Shown here in pieces: positions 53,701 through 63,119 of a DNA stretch of 64,000 nucleotides (positions are counted from its first letter, which is position 1; every line of letters begins with the position of its first letter). The translations under genes and the position numbers were made by a program. The notes under the pieces were generated by a model. The model was not told where the DNA came from and did no database searches. It saw only the letters and a list, made by a program, of their open reading frames with translations. Source of the DNA: Meghimatium bilineatum. Taxonomy: Eukaryota > Mollusca > Gastropoda > Stylommatophora > Philomycidae. The stretch is taken from NCBI GenBank assembly GCA_034231615.1, contig CM067298.1, positions 25,004,528 through 25,068,527 on the forward strand, in the 5' to 3' direction.

Positions 53701-56700
53701 ATTTGTAAACAGTTTGAGAGCACGGATATCCTCACTTGCATCAAATTCTTTCAATTTTCTGAGTTCCCCACTCTGAGCAATCTCCCAGATTTTATCAGCC
53801 AGTTTTTTACCCACATTTGGAAGAGACTTTGCCTCCTGAGAAGAAGCAGAAAGAATTAATAGCTTTTAAAATTTTTTTTATTTCATCTGCTGTCTTTCCT
53901 TCTTTGCTTCTGTAGTAAGTTATGCTCTTTTAACTCTTTATAACTTATTACTAATATTTGGCCTTTAGAGCCCTGAATTAAAATTACGCAAAATACCCCC
54001 TGGGCCTGAATTATTTTTTGGAAAATTTGCATTATTGATGGTGGGTGTTTTGAAATTGTGATAACTTTTTTGATATAAAAGATATCAAAATAATTTTTGC
54101 ACATCTAAATAAAGGAGTGAATAGTGAATATAATCGTGTTTTTGTTTTTGTTGTATGCGTGATATAACAGTTGTGAGCAAGTTGTGAAGTTGAAAATTCG
54201 AGAAAAAAATCGCAAAACGCCATTTCCAAAATCGCACATATAACTTCTTGACTACCCTAATACTTGAGCAATGTGTGGAAACATTGATAAAATCCTCCTA
54301 AATACCTATACTTATTGTATATATATTGTTTTATATCAAAACTAATATAATATGAACTAAAAAAACGAATAAAACGTGAAGAAATCGCATATAACGTCCG
54401 TCCGGTCAACATTCGGTCTATGCACACACGTGGCACCCCTGATACATATTATTTTTATGTTTTTGAATGACTACACAAACATTCCTATGAAATAACAACA
54501 TATTAAACACAAAAAACAACAATTAAAACATGTAGTCAAGATCACTTAGCCATGCCACGCAGTACTCAATTTGATAGTAAAATACGGCCCGAAAATGGCC
54601 CACGTCGATCTAGAAATTCGTTGACAAAATCAGCCGGCTTTCTCTCTTCTTGCAATCGTAATGTGTAAAGGAATTTGACATTTAAACTGTGACGTATTCC
54701 TAGCTTCATTTGGCGAGTTTTATACATCACGGGATCATTACTTCGTGAAGTTCCGTACTCGGGAATCGGGCCATATCGTATGTAGCTGATTTGCGCCAAT
54801 AGGCACAGTGGGGTATATACTCAGTGGCGCAAATCGGCGCCTATAGAGACCTAAAGGTTAGAATGCATCAATCATTTAAGCCTTTAACATTCATAAGAGT
54901 ATAAATTATGGATAAATTCTCTTCAGTCTACACTGCTCTTAGATTTTAGTTCCAGATATCCATGTGAGAACAATATCATTGAGAACTTTCATTATCTCTC
55001 TTTTAAAAAAATTATTCTTGGAAACCAGTCCTGATACAAGATGCTAAAGATAGATGTAGAGGTCAATGATCGCCTACACCAGCTGGGATGGCACTTGGTA
55101 TTGATGATGATTCATAGATATTATTTGCATAAAAATTTGAGTGCAAAGACAAAAATAATAAACACTAACAAAATTACCTAAGAAATATTTGTTCAAGAAC
55201 TAGTTTTGTTTTACCTGTAATAGGCAAAAGATGTCAATATTGGTCTGCTGGTTAAGACAAGCTGTTTATGATGGGTACTGTCTGTACAGTAAGAAATGAA
55301 TGTGCGAAAATATGTAAAGTGTCATATTACTGCACAGAAAGAAGCAAAATATTACCCATCAACATAAAATAGAAATATGCATGGAACAAAAAAACAAGTA
55401 GCAATTACTAGATACAAGATCATATCCTATAGCACAACAGATCTCAGCAATCTAAGATCTTCGGACTGAAAAATACAAAATTGTAGACTACAACTAAAAA
55501 AATAAAGATTGTCCAATCTGACAAATAACCAAATGACCATACTAAAATAACAACAAATCTTCAGAATACATCTAGAAATGCATTTTCTTTTGAAATCCAA
55601 GAACTCAAACCTGGCAACTGAAGATGAAACTTAGAGAAGCTGTGGAGAACCCATGTGAATCTGATGATAACTAGCTTCATGGAGACAATTCACCTACTTG
55701 TAGATATCTTAGCATAAAAATTATAATTATGGAAGAAGAATAAAAAAATACGAACACATCAAAAATGGTAACAAAGTGATAACTCGCAAAGATGAAGACA
55801 AAGGATTCAGAGGTTCTGTAAGCAGCACTATCTGAACTTCACCCTCCATTATTTTTTAGTCATATGCTCTGATATAACTAAATTAGACACAAGCCTGCGA
55901 ATGAAAATAATTTCCTCACCACAAGAAGTACATTTTTTTATTTTAGTTTTTCAAAAGGGGGATTTAATTACCTTGGATTGAAAAGCACATGAATTTATAA
56001 AAATTTAAAGAAATATTAACATTTCATACCTCCCATGACACTATTTCTTTAGGGTAGCGACGCAGAACTTGAATTGCTTTTTGATAACCAAATGCTCTCC
56101 ATTTATCATTGGTACTTTCATAGTTTTTTACCATTTCCTGCATGAGAATTGTTACAGTTTTATGTCAGAAGTATTTTTCATAAAATATATCACAGTATAA
56201 AATATATTAAGGTATAAAATTAAAGTTTAGCCTGATTGTACTTTAATATCAGATCAAGTGACATTTCCATACTGAAACTTGACTGCAATGAACCTTCTAG
56301 TACATGTTTCTAAATATGGTAATACACTAAATTTTGTCAATCCTGTTACTGTCCATCAACACATACTGATATTTTTAATTGTCCATTAACCTTGAACTCT
56401 ACCAGTATGGTTTTCTGCAAAGTGTCATGTCTTTTTTACATCGCCAAAATATAATATTTGCATGGTCTCTATTTTTTTCAATATTTATCATTTTTCTTAC
56501 TATAATTATTATCTATTGGCGTCATTACCTTGATATTTCAAAATATATACAGGACAAGTGATAGGGCTAGGTACATACTTGGAAATCATTACAAATTGCA
56601 GTATGGTATTCTTAAGCCATTTGGACTTAATAAAAATTATTAATTCATTCAGATATGGCGCTTTGTCATGCCTTATGTTTCCAGTCCTAGTTATTTTGTT

Positions 56701-59700
56701 TAATTCTCACTCCTACATATTTTTGGTGTATTAATGTAATTTTTTAACTAATAAAATCTATATTGTCTACAACTCTTATTTCTTTACCAACTGCTTCTTA
56801 TATTTTCTACACATATGCTCTTTTTAAAATAAATTGTCATTCCCATGTTAGCATTCACTTGATATGTCATAGCATAAATGATTCAAAGTTCATATTAATT
56901 AAAGGTGACTTTAACAACATGTAGAAATGTCCAACACAAACTTCAAACGTCACCATCTTAGATTTATTTTCTAATGTTTGGTAAATCCAGGGGAAGTCAC
57001 CAGTGTGTGACGAAATGGTTGCTGAATTGATACAAGCAGGAGGAGAACAGTGTCCAAGTCTATCATGCTCTCTGTGTTAAGATTTAGGAAAGCAAAATAT
57101 GGCCATAAGATTGGATGATATCATGTGACATATTCTTTCCAGAACATTGTCTCCTGAATGAACTTGCTGAACCCCTTTCTGTCTTGGACCACGCAGCTTG
57201 CATTTTTGAACAACGTATTCATGTTTAATGTTGTAGATCCATCGTCTTCTTGGTCTGCCATTTTCTTCTCTGACCAGGTGCTCTGTCCCCCCCCCATTGT
57301 TTGTCTTTCTAAACAGCTGTATCTCTTTATATGTCCAAGCAGGTGTAGTTTTCTTTTTGCTATTGTAAAAGTTTGATTAATCCATTGGAAATTTCTAGGC
57401 ACATTATTTTCGTAGGTTGCCATTACTTTCAGGAAGGAACAATCACTAATTGGACACTGTAAAGAGAACACTTCCATTCTCTTTGGCCATTTTGGCAGAA
57501 TTAAGATTGGATAAGATCAGTATATGTACCACTTCTGAAGAAGGCCAACTTGAAACTCTGCACAAATTAGAGGTCATTTGCACTGATCAGTCAAGATATT
57601 TCTCAAGATAATCATTAAAGGAATAGAAAACCTATAGACATCAATATAGTTCACACAGATTTTAAACAGAACAGGGGTACTAGGAATCACATATTCAACA
57701 TGATAAATATACAAGAGAGGTGCAGAGAGTTAAATTCAGACATATACACCTGTTTCATAGACTAATACTCAAAGGAATAAGACAGCATAACACACCAGAA
57801 ATCATGGAACAAAATGGAAAGAATGGGCTTCCCACATCAACTCATATCACTCATTAACCTTTAGCACGCTGTGTTTACAATTCGGGCGGTACATTCCACC
57901 GGAATTGTGTCATGTCTTGATTTCGGAAGGAGTATTTCACCCTAAGAGGTAAGTTCTTCATATTTATTACTTAAAATATGCCACAAGGTTTCCATTATGT
58001 AAAAAATATATAATAGTCAACAGATTCCACAGCTGTCAAATAAATCAAAAAAATGGTATGCCTAGATCTAGATCTGTCTTTATCACTTTCTCACACGTCT
58101 CGTATCATACACATACAAACAAACTGTACACCAATATATGCAGAATTTAATTCTTTATTTATATGTGCAAATATCATTTAAATATCTGTAACAACAAAAA
58201 ATTATTGCGATTTCAAAACAGCCACCAACTATTGCGTAACATTTCCAAAAACCAATTCCGCGGCAGGAGAGAAATTGCATAATTGTAAAAACAGCTTGCC
58301 TATGGTTAAAATACTTTATCAGGAGCAACAGGCTTCTGTGCACCTCGAGGGAGAAACATCAGACTGGTTTGAGATCCCAAAAAAGGAGTCAGTTAGGAAT
58401 GCATCATCTCACCACACCTGCTAAACATTATGTAGAAAATATCATGTGAAATGCGAGAGAAGATCCACAGTTTTAACCTTTCAATATCAGAGGCCATGAG
58501 ATTCCAGAAATTAGGTATGCAGATTACACCAACCTAATAGCAAGGAGTCTCACAAGTTTAGAACATATGATAATGTCAGTTAAACATCATAGCGAGGCAC
58601 AAAATCTTTTCCTCAATGTAAAAAACACAAAAATACTGCATATAAACAGAGATGAACTCACACCCACAATAGTTAACAAAGAACAACTAGAAAATGTCAG
58701 CAACTTTGAATATCTCAGATCAACCATTAACACTACAGGAGATTGCTCAGCAGAGATCAAAAAGAGATCAGAGATGGTCTTACAAAAACATCACAGATGA
58801 AAAATCTATGGCATGGGACGAACAGAAAAACAAAGTTATAACTATTAAGAAGCTATATTTTACCAGTGGTAACATATGATTGTGAGATGTGGGCAATGAC
58901 ATCTGCAATAGAAAATAAAATATCAACACTTGAAATGTTATAGAAAGATTCTAAGAATATCATGGACAGAAAGACAAACCAACGCAGATGTCCGAAAAGA
59001 CCTGAACATAAAAGACCTCTTCAAAACTATCAAAAAATGCAAACTAACATATTTCAGACATATAAAGAGACACACAAAAGTTACTGTTTAGAAATATTAA
59101 TTATGGAGGGAAATGTTCCAGAAAAGAGAACACGAGACAGACCAAGACTGTGATGAACACATGATATTGAGGATCTTCTGAACATAACACTCGAAGATCC
59201 TGGGCAGCTTGCACAGTACTGAGGGTCGCAAACCAGGATCTCAGACTCTCGAAATACCAGCACTAGATTTATGAAAACCGGGATTTTCAATTTCATTTTC
59301 CACAAATATAAATCACTTTTCGTAGTTTCCAATGGTAACTTTCCATTCCGTATTTAAAGCAAAACATGCCAATTATTTATGAGATGTGGGAACCCTGATG
59401 ACATGTGATAGATAACTTACAAAATATGAATTTTTATTGGATTAGATTATTGGAAATCTTTAAAAAGCTAGCATACTAGAAAATTGCTAAGATGTCGTAT
59501 CAATAATGAACTGAAAACTAACATTCCCAATTATTACTCCAATATGCTTGAATTCATGATAATTGGCACAATCATAAATGAAATACTAACCTCAAGTTTG
59601 TCTGTGATTTTTTTATTGAAGTTTGGTGAAGGATTCTTTGATGACTGTGCACAAATCCATTTCTCAACCTGGAATGATATATTTGAAAAATACAAAACTA

Positions 59701-62368
59701 GCTATAAATGATTAGTGATTATCAGAACCAATGGCTATATAACTGGGCATTCCCATAGAAGTTCCTTCCATCTCTTTCAGCAGATGATGAAGGGTATGTA
59801 TGTTTATAGTTTCTGTAACCCATTGATTGTACATTAAAATCCCATTATAACAACTTGTTCTGGGCTAATGAAATATGTATGTAATAACAAATTCATTATA
59901 TACAGTACAAACACGACAGAATAAATATAATTGGGATTTTGAAAAGTGTTACTAAATAAGGAAATGTTTTATAGAAGGATGCACTATAAAGGAACTCCAC
60001 TGTATAACTTTTTCATTCTATCCCTCAATAATCCCATGTACAATCTCACAAAGTATCCCTAATTCCAAACTCCTTCAATTTCTTAATAGTAATCTCGTCC
60101 ACCATGGTGTCCTGCCCAGCAATGACATGCATTGGGAATTTTAAATGTTTCCCTTTGTCATCTGTCCTGACATGCTCTTGAAGCCAGTCTGTCAGCTCTC
60201 TCATTATAATTATCCTCAACTCTAGCATTACCTGGACAAAATATATCTATGTCAGTCCCTACAGGTGTGAAACCCCAATATACTCCATTCATGGCATGCC
60301 CATCTATTCTGAATCTTGCAGAACATGAACTGAGTCTGACACAACAGTCCTTGCTGCTACTGTTTCAGAGATTCATTTTTTGGGTAACCATGACTGCCTC
60401 AATCTCCATTATCATGTTATGAGTTCATGAGTTATGAGTTAGAGCGGCTGGTTATCATTAGCACAAACCAGACATCAATAGGTGCTCAGATCCCCATCTC
60501 ACTAAATCCATCAGAGTGTAGCGGCTCACTGTTCCAGTTCAGTGTTCATTAATCAGTCTCTTCGTATATCGATAATACTCCTATTTATGGGCTGTTTCCT
60601 TAAATAATCTTGAGAGTGACTACTATTCACACTTTTGAAAATATTCTGAATGAACCTGAGTGTAATAACTATGTCCTAATGGTTCATTGATGTATCTCTT
60701 GACACTATGGCTATGTTTGCCAATGTATTGGCTTACTCATTACCCTCAACACCTGCATGTCTATGCACAAATATAATGGTAATCTTTCTGGCAGGAGATT
60801 GCATCAACAACTCCACCTGTAGATGGCAGACTAGCTACCATTTCATCTTTGTGGAGCTTGATTATTGAGTCACTAAGTATACATGCATGAGAAAAGCTCC
60901 ATAACATCAGCCGCAACAGTTTCTCTGTCACAGCTTTCATCACCATCATAAGATTACTCATGGTTGCAGTGAAGGCACCACTAAATTCTTTGGCAGTTAT
61001 TCCAGCCAGATCATGGAGAAAAAGTACAACCACAGTATTGATATTGAATGACTGATCCTTCAGTGTAGAGTATTACATCCTTTTCTACATTGTGCAAATG
61101 GAGGCTGCTGTACTATACACTCCAAACTTTCTGCAATGGCTCTTCCTCTTTCAAAACTACTTCTAAAGACTTCACATGCTATTTATAATCTGATTACTTC
61201 ATTTTTACCAAAAAATTACTTTTCTTATTTTGCTATTTAATTTGCTTTTTTTCATTTTCATTTTCCTTTAATGCTGAAGTTAGCGCATAGGGAAGAGATC
61301 AGATCTCTCGAATTCTGTCTGTTCAAAGCTATTCTGTGCAGTTCTTGAATAATGTGTATATTGATTATTTTACTTTCTCTAAGTATTGTTCTCACAAAAT
61401 AATTCATTTGAATGAAAAAGAATTGGAATGAACTGACTTCTGTTACACAAATTGGTCTGGACTTTACGATGTTAGTTGATTAATCCAACGATCAACGGAA
61501 TGACCCATTAGCTTTTTTTTTTTTTAGCTAATTAGCTTTTGGCCTGACACAATTCAGCTCTGCAGTGTTTGGCATAAAAAATTCATATGTTTATTTATGT
61601 TATTAAATTTTATGGAAACCAATTTAAACTTATAACTAATATTGACCAAGACAGAATTTTTTTTTTTAAATTACAAAACAAATTACTTACAGGTACTTGC
61701 TTTTGAGGTACACAACTTGTAGTCTCAGCAACAAATGTTGACTCATCTGATTTACTGTAGTTCTTGTCATCACTACTTGAATCATAATCTGAGTCACTAG
61801 CCATCATTGGTTTATTATTTTCATGCCACATTTGACCAGTTTTAGCAAAAACTTGTTTCTCGTTTGATATTGGAGCATTTTTTTGTAAAGCTTTTTCATT
61901 TACTTCACTAATTTTAAGTTTTTTTTCTAAAGAAATTGGTGTATTTTGTAATTTACAATCATCTTCAATTTGGACAAGTTTTTTATTTCGTAAACATAAA
62001 CTTAGCCACTTTGTTTTCACAACAGGAATTATAGGAAAAGTATCTACATTCAACAACCTCAGCAATCTTGAAACATCCATTTTATCATCAACCAATATAT
62101 GGGATAGGTTACTATTGCTATCAAATCCTGATTGTATGTGTCCACCATTTTTCAAAATTTGACACTTGAAAATATCAAGTCTAGCTTTCTCAATGCCAGC
62201 TGGTAGTATATACATATTTATGTTAGTAAGAAAACCTTCCACGCTAACATCACTGCTCTGGCCATTTTCCAATTTTGATAAACAGACTTCACTGGCACCA
62301 TGGATTCCAGTTTTGACTTTTTTACTACCGCCATGCTTTGATTTGACATGTCTCTTTCTTGATTCCAT
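38681..62368 (-). CDS. POLL: DNA polymerase lambda, complete coding region in 9 exons
   Basis: Family X DNA polymerase for gap filling in base excision repair and for end joining in the nucleus. Exons (minus strand): 62368-61691, 59668-59591, 56137-56030, 53835-53656, 49800-49672, 45377-45209, 44630-44539, 41184-41023, 38788-38681. They join in phase through GT-AG introns into 567 residues; human POLL has 575. Domains: BRCT about 46-138 with its conserved Trp at 121; Ser/Asp-rich linker about 190-212; HhH/dRP-lyase about 260-345, with Lys303 at the position of the human lyase lysine; palm with CGSYRRGK and GDVDVL (Asp420, Asp422) and LDIIVVP (Asp483); [11 protein letters not shown] at 498-508; C-terminus rich in Pro/Glu. 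The 420-483 spacing equals that of human 427-490. The ATG has a good context (gccATGg). The frame stays open to a splice acceptor at 62387-62388, so a 5' exon outside the window is likely and an upstream start is possible. Transcript structure is inferred from splice signals only. Confidence 0.95.
38800..39143. repeat. 27-bp minisatellite, left part
   Basis: About 13 copies of a unit with gtgtagcaacaatgtcagct, degenerating towards exon 9, whose acceptor is about 12 bp away. It continues after a LINE insertion. Confidence 0.92.
39144..40041 (+). mobile_element. 5'-truncated LINE carrying an RNase H domain, in a minisatellite
   Basis: 898 bp bounded by the 9-bp direct repeat AAGTGTAGC (39135-39143, 40042-40050). 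The reading frame is open from 39145 to the stop ending at 39990 and encodes type I RNase H with all four acidic residues: [31 protein letters not shown] downstream CWLC...H...FECP zinc-knuckle-like motif follows. The 3' end is an (ACCA)n tail. The RT is absent because of truncation. It is the least decayed retroelement in the window and cannot move by itself. Confidence 0.93.
40042..40283. repeat. 27/26-bp minisatellite, right part
   Basis: About nine units alternating tagcaataatgtcaacttta and tagaaacaatgtcaattta. Diverged scraps of the same unit continue at 40505-40580 and 40815-40905. Confidence 0.92.
41023..41184 (-). CDS. POLL: POLL exon 8, third catalytic Asp and thumb start
   Basis: 54 codons, phase 0. 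It encodes [20 protein letters not shown], then [12 protein letters not shown] and MSLNEHAL. Asp483 is the third metal ligand. Tyr498/Phe499 match the nucleotide-positioning pair of family X enzymes. Confidence 0.97.
41480..42050 (-). mobile_element. non-LTR retrotransposon C-terminal fragment
   Basis: The minus strand reads [29 protein letters not shown] and related pieces, the same family as 15880-16395 but better preserved at this end. In POLL intron 7. Confidence 0.7.
42097..42260 (-). mobile_element. (GAA)n-tailed retroposon, 3' half split by a LINE
   Basis: Contains the (ttc)n start, ctcctgcagattagccgg, atggtttacagcatcgctgc and tttgggtcactgaccctgtat. The other half resumes at 43075. 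Confidence 0.8.
42261..43074 (-). mobile_element. 5'-truncated non-LTR retrotransposon inserted in a retroposon
   Basis: Starts in minus sense with [20 protein letters not shown], then [33 protein letters not shown], and ends with a non-coding ggtcatcatcacctgtgatg 3' end. It is flanked by gggtcactgaccctgtat (42243-42260) and gggttactgaccctatat (43075-43092), an 18-bp target duplication with 2 mismatches. Confidence 0.85.
43075..43215 (-). mobile_element. (GAA)n-tailed retroposon, 5' half split by a LINE
   Basis: Contains gggatgggacagccaactcc, cttagtcacctcttatgaca and tgcatggaatgtaaacagt, completing the copy interrupted at 42260. Confidence 0.8.
43780..44345. repeat. 34-bp minisatellite
   Basis: About 16 copies of a unit with gtacttgactaattatggat then ctctataaacaa. 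Left-end copies use ctccacaaacaaa. It ends about 195 bp from the exon-7 donor. Confidence 0.96.
44539..44630 (-). CDS. POLL: POLL exon 7
   Basis: 92 bp. It takes the split Gly codon from exon 6 and ends in phase 0. It encodes FLTDDLV and [15 protein letters not shown], as in polymerase lambda palm loops. Confidence 0.95.
44760..45010 (+). mobile_element. non-LTR retrotransposon fragment, decayed
   Basis: [17 protein letters not shown] is readable near 44780-44830; later parts correspond to the segment after RT motif E but with many stops. It lies between POLL exons 6 and 7. Confidence 0.55.
45060..45102. repeat. (ATT)n microsatellite
   Basis: About fourteen ATT triplets with two interruptions. 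Confidence 0.95.
45209..45377 (-). CDS. POLL: POLL exon 6, palm with two catalytic aspartates
   Basis: 169 bp, leaving phase 1. It encodes [18 protein letters not shown] followed by [12 protein letters not shown]. The nucleotide-binding GSYRRG and metal-binding Asp420/Asp422 are intact. The acceptor lies only about 70 bp from the 46-bp minisatellite. Confidence 0.97.
45445..47372. repeat. 46-bp minisatellite, about 42 copies
   Basis: Unit with ataattatgatcaaaatccc and atgtatctaatcccctctac. Variants (caga for ctaa, aaac for aacc, atca for acca) recur in patterned blocks, and a ctaaacccctctaccaacca + acaattatg block appears twice, near 45625 and 46640. It occupies about half of POLL intron 5, starting 68 bp from the exon-6 acceptor. 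Confidence 0.98.
47373..48164. other. POLL intron 5 spacer
   Basis: Holds the inverted repeat at 47553-47644 and a C-run near 48047. Otherwise nothing recognised. Confidence 0.55.
47553..47644. repeat. 27-bp inverted repeat, MITE-like
   Basis: cttgactattgctgtgattt plus tcattg at 47553-47578 is answered by caatgaaaatcatgacaata plus gtcaaag at 47618-47644, around an AT-rich loop of about 39 nt. The arms may extend weakly outward. Confidence 0.55.
48165..48300 (-). mobile_element. (GAA)n-tailed dispersed retroposon, 5' half only
   Basis: Carries gggacatccaaatccacccc, cttatgacatgcatggaagg and taaacagtattgctattc, colinear with 43075-43215. Confidence 0.7.
48583..49465. repeat. 50/54-bp minisatellite
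   Basis: About 17 copies of a unit with catgcagagatctgagacaa and gagtattgcatggatatag. Units with or without an extra gata alternate in an irregular order. Ends about 205 bp from the exon-5 donor. Confidence 0.97.
49672..49800 (-). CDS. POLL: POLL exon 5, fingers
   Basis: 43 codons, phase 0, encoding [18 protein letters not shown] through [23 protein letters not shown] is a near-invariant polymerase lambda signature. A 50/54-bp minisatellite starts about 205 bp beyond its donor. Confidence 0.95.
50460..50700 (-). mobile_element. non-LTR retrotransposon C-terminal remnant
   Basis: [15 protein letters not shown] and, in another frame, [20 protein letters not shown] then [11 protein letters not shown] match the LINE pattern RQRKRWEDNI..WTG.....DR.RWR.LV. 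Confidence 0.6.
50701..51779. other. POLL intron 4, nothing recognised
   Basis: Several 60-80-codon frames on both strands have no recognisable motif. A short inverted repeat (gcacctgaacttctagttca, then ggtgc) is present near 50714. Confidence 0.55.
51780..52730 (+). mobile_element. non-LTR retrotransposon, RT motif B to C-terminus, decayed
   Basis: [20 protein letters not shown] (motif B), [13 protein letters not shown] (motif C, intact FADD), [16 protein letters not shown] and [20 protein letters not shown] occur in order, then C-terminal pieces with stops. In POLL intron 4. Confidence 0.85.
52860..53550 (+). mobile_element. non-LTR retrotransposon, internally deleted
   Basis: An RT N-terminal segment ([20 protein letters not shown], then [14 protein letters not shown]) is joined near 53335 directly to the C-terminal [16 protein letters not shown]-type region and the LNGHRRL end shared with 20208-20420. 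The middle of the RT and the C2H2 finger are missing. Confidence 0.8.
53656..53835 (-). CDS. POLL: POLL exon 4, HhH motifs and lyase lysine
   Basis: 60 codons, phase 0. It carries the first helix-hairpin-helix ([12 protein letters not shown]) with the candidate Schiff-base lysine (residue 303), and the second ([18 protein letters not shown]). Acceptor cttctcag, donor gtattt. Confidence 0.95.
54540..54860. mobile_element. possible DNA-transposon end with subterminal inverted repeat
   Basis: Two perfect 11-bp arms gatttgcgcca (54788-54798) and tggcgcaaatc (54825-54835) lie inside an end reading ctaaaggtta. Its complement, taacctttag, also occurs at 57864. TTAA/CCTTTA ends and subterminal repeats recall piggyBac-type elements. 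A 78-codon minus frame (54799-54566) is not recognised. Confidence 0.35.
54861..56029. other. POLL intron 3, nothing recognised
   Basis: AT-rich DNA with scattered short frames only. Parts near 55560-55830 look like a very old LINE but I cannot support a call. Confidence 0.5.
56030..56137 (-). CDS. POLL: POLL exon 3, dRP-lyase domain start
   Basis: 36 codons, phase 0 at both ends (catgcag acceptor, gtatga donor). It contains [16 protein letters not shown], the characteristic DKWRA..Y.KAI helix of the 8-kDa domain. Confidence 0.93.
56138..57120. other. POLL intron 2, nothing recognised
   Basis: AT-rich, no element identified. Confidence 0.55.
57121..57480 (-). mobile_element. non-LTR retrotransposon C-terminal remnant
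   Basis: The frame reads [20 protein letters not shown] and [13 protein letters not shown], a decayed RKL.LFGHI.R / W.DDI pattern, ending [12 protein letters not shown]. Confidence 0.6.
57560..57840 (+). mobile_element. non-LTR retrotransposon RT fragment
   Basis: [20 protein letters not shown] then [10 protein letters not shown] is the RT motif-A region (CFID followed by a broken KAFD). Opposite orientation to the neighbouring fragment at 57121-57480. Confidence 0.65.
58340..59270 (+). mobile_element. non-LTR retrotransposon, RT motif B to C-terminus, decayed
   Basis: [58 protein letters not shown] and [14 protein letters not shown] lie in order over several frames. This corresponds to a LINE from shortly before motif C to the end. 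Confidence 0.8.
59591..59668 (-). CDS. POLL: POLL exon 2
   Basis: 26 codons, phase 0 at both ends, between an attccag acceptor and a gttagt donor. It encodes EKWICAQSS and ITDKLE, which match the segment just before the dRP-lyase domain of vertebrate polymerase lambda. Confidence 0.9.
60046..60231 (-). other. unassigned 62-codon open frame behind a splice acceptor, in POLL intron 1
   Basis: After a ttttgtccag acceptor (60232-60233) there is an open frame beginning VMLEL and containing [33 protein letters not shown] and [10 protein letters not shown] before a stop. POLL exon 1 ends in phase 0 and this frame continues in phase 0, so it could act as an alternative 3'-terminal exon giving a BRCT-only protein. 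I do not recognise the sequence. It could equally be a piece of a retroelement or a processed gene fragment. Confidence 0.35.
60600..61100 (-). mobile_element. RNase H-domain LINE remnant, strongly decayed
   Basis: [20 protein letters not shown] then ILSDS (third-acid region) and, in another frame, HAGVEGNE followed by ANTLA (fourth-acid region) are readable. This differs from the family at 39144 and from 63120-64000. Confidence 0.6.
61101..61690. other. POLL intron 1, nothing recognised
   Basis: AT-rich with T-runs near 61515 and 61665, the latter about 20 bp beyond the exon donor. Confidence 0.55.
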
Positions 62369-62386
62369 GGCTGATCTCAACACTGG
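61691..62386 (-). CDS. POLL: POLL exon with start codon and BRCT domain
   Basis: The exon opens after a taacag acceptor and closes before gtaagt. The ATG is at 62368-62366, giving 226 codons in phase 0. The N-terminus is Lys/Arg-rich (nuclear-localisation-like, residues 1-20). The BRCT core ends with [13 protein letters not shown], which matches the polymerase lambda pattern. The 3' half of the exon is a low-complexity acidic/serine linker that diverges freely in this family. Confidence 0.93.
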
Positions 62387-62449
62387 CTGTTAGATAAAAA
62401 GAAAGAACAATGACTGATTATTACAATTTGAACTGCAATCAAATTTCAC

Positions 62450-62990
62450 ACCCAGCTAATGAAGTCCTAACTACATTGTGCCCTCTTATCTCTAACATCA
62501 GCATTGCAGACTTTATGATGTTATTGTTAAGAGAGAGAGAGAACCATGCCACCACTGATGTGGTTGATAAATGCCCTGGAATCATCACACAAGGAGGCAA
62601 TACAGCCTAACTCATTCTGCAATGGTTCGACAGTTTCTGTTCTGAGCCTTCCCTGTCAATATATCAGAATATCGCTGACAAAGAACAGTGTCTTACAGCT
62701 GCCATCAATCTGTTGCTGTGTGATGGCCAAAGTGTACACACTGAATATTGTAGGTGAGAGAGGGGATCCCTGTGATAGACCTTGGCATATTGTAGAAAGA
62801 AACATGTCGCTACACCGTTGTTTTCACCTACAATGTATTTGAGGGCTTCCATGCAAGTCTGGAAATGTGTGCTGGCATAATTGACTTTGAGATTGCATAC
62901 AACAATGTGTCCTTCGAGTACAGCTTAGGCTTATGGATAGTTGACCAGAGAAATGTTTGATGTAATGTATGAAAAAGTTACACCTTAGGT
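62450..62990 (-). mobile_element. RT fragment of a LINE, decayed
   Basis: GLSQGSPLSPTIFSVYTLAI (motif B) and FFVSDILIY (motif C with the first Asp replaced) occur on the minus strand just upstream of the POLL coding exon. Its position, downstream of an RNase H in the same orientation, means it is not the same insertion as the next feature. Confidence 0.65.
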
Positions 62991-63119
62991 ATAGTATATT
63001 GTCTAAGCTATCCTTAGTCTTAGTCTACCATAGTTTTAATTCAGTCTAAAAAATAAATAAAAGGCAGGTACATTGCTTCTTGTTTCGTTCACTTGAAACA
63101 TGTCTATATCTGTAATTCT

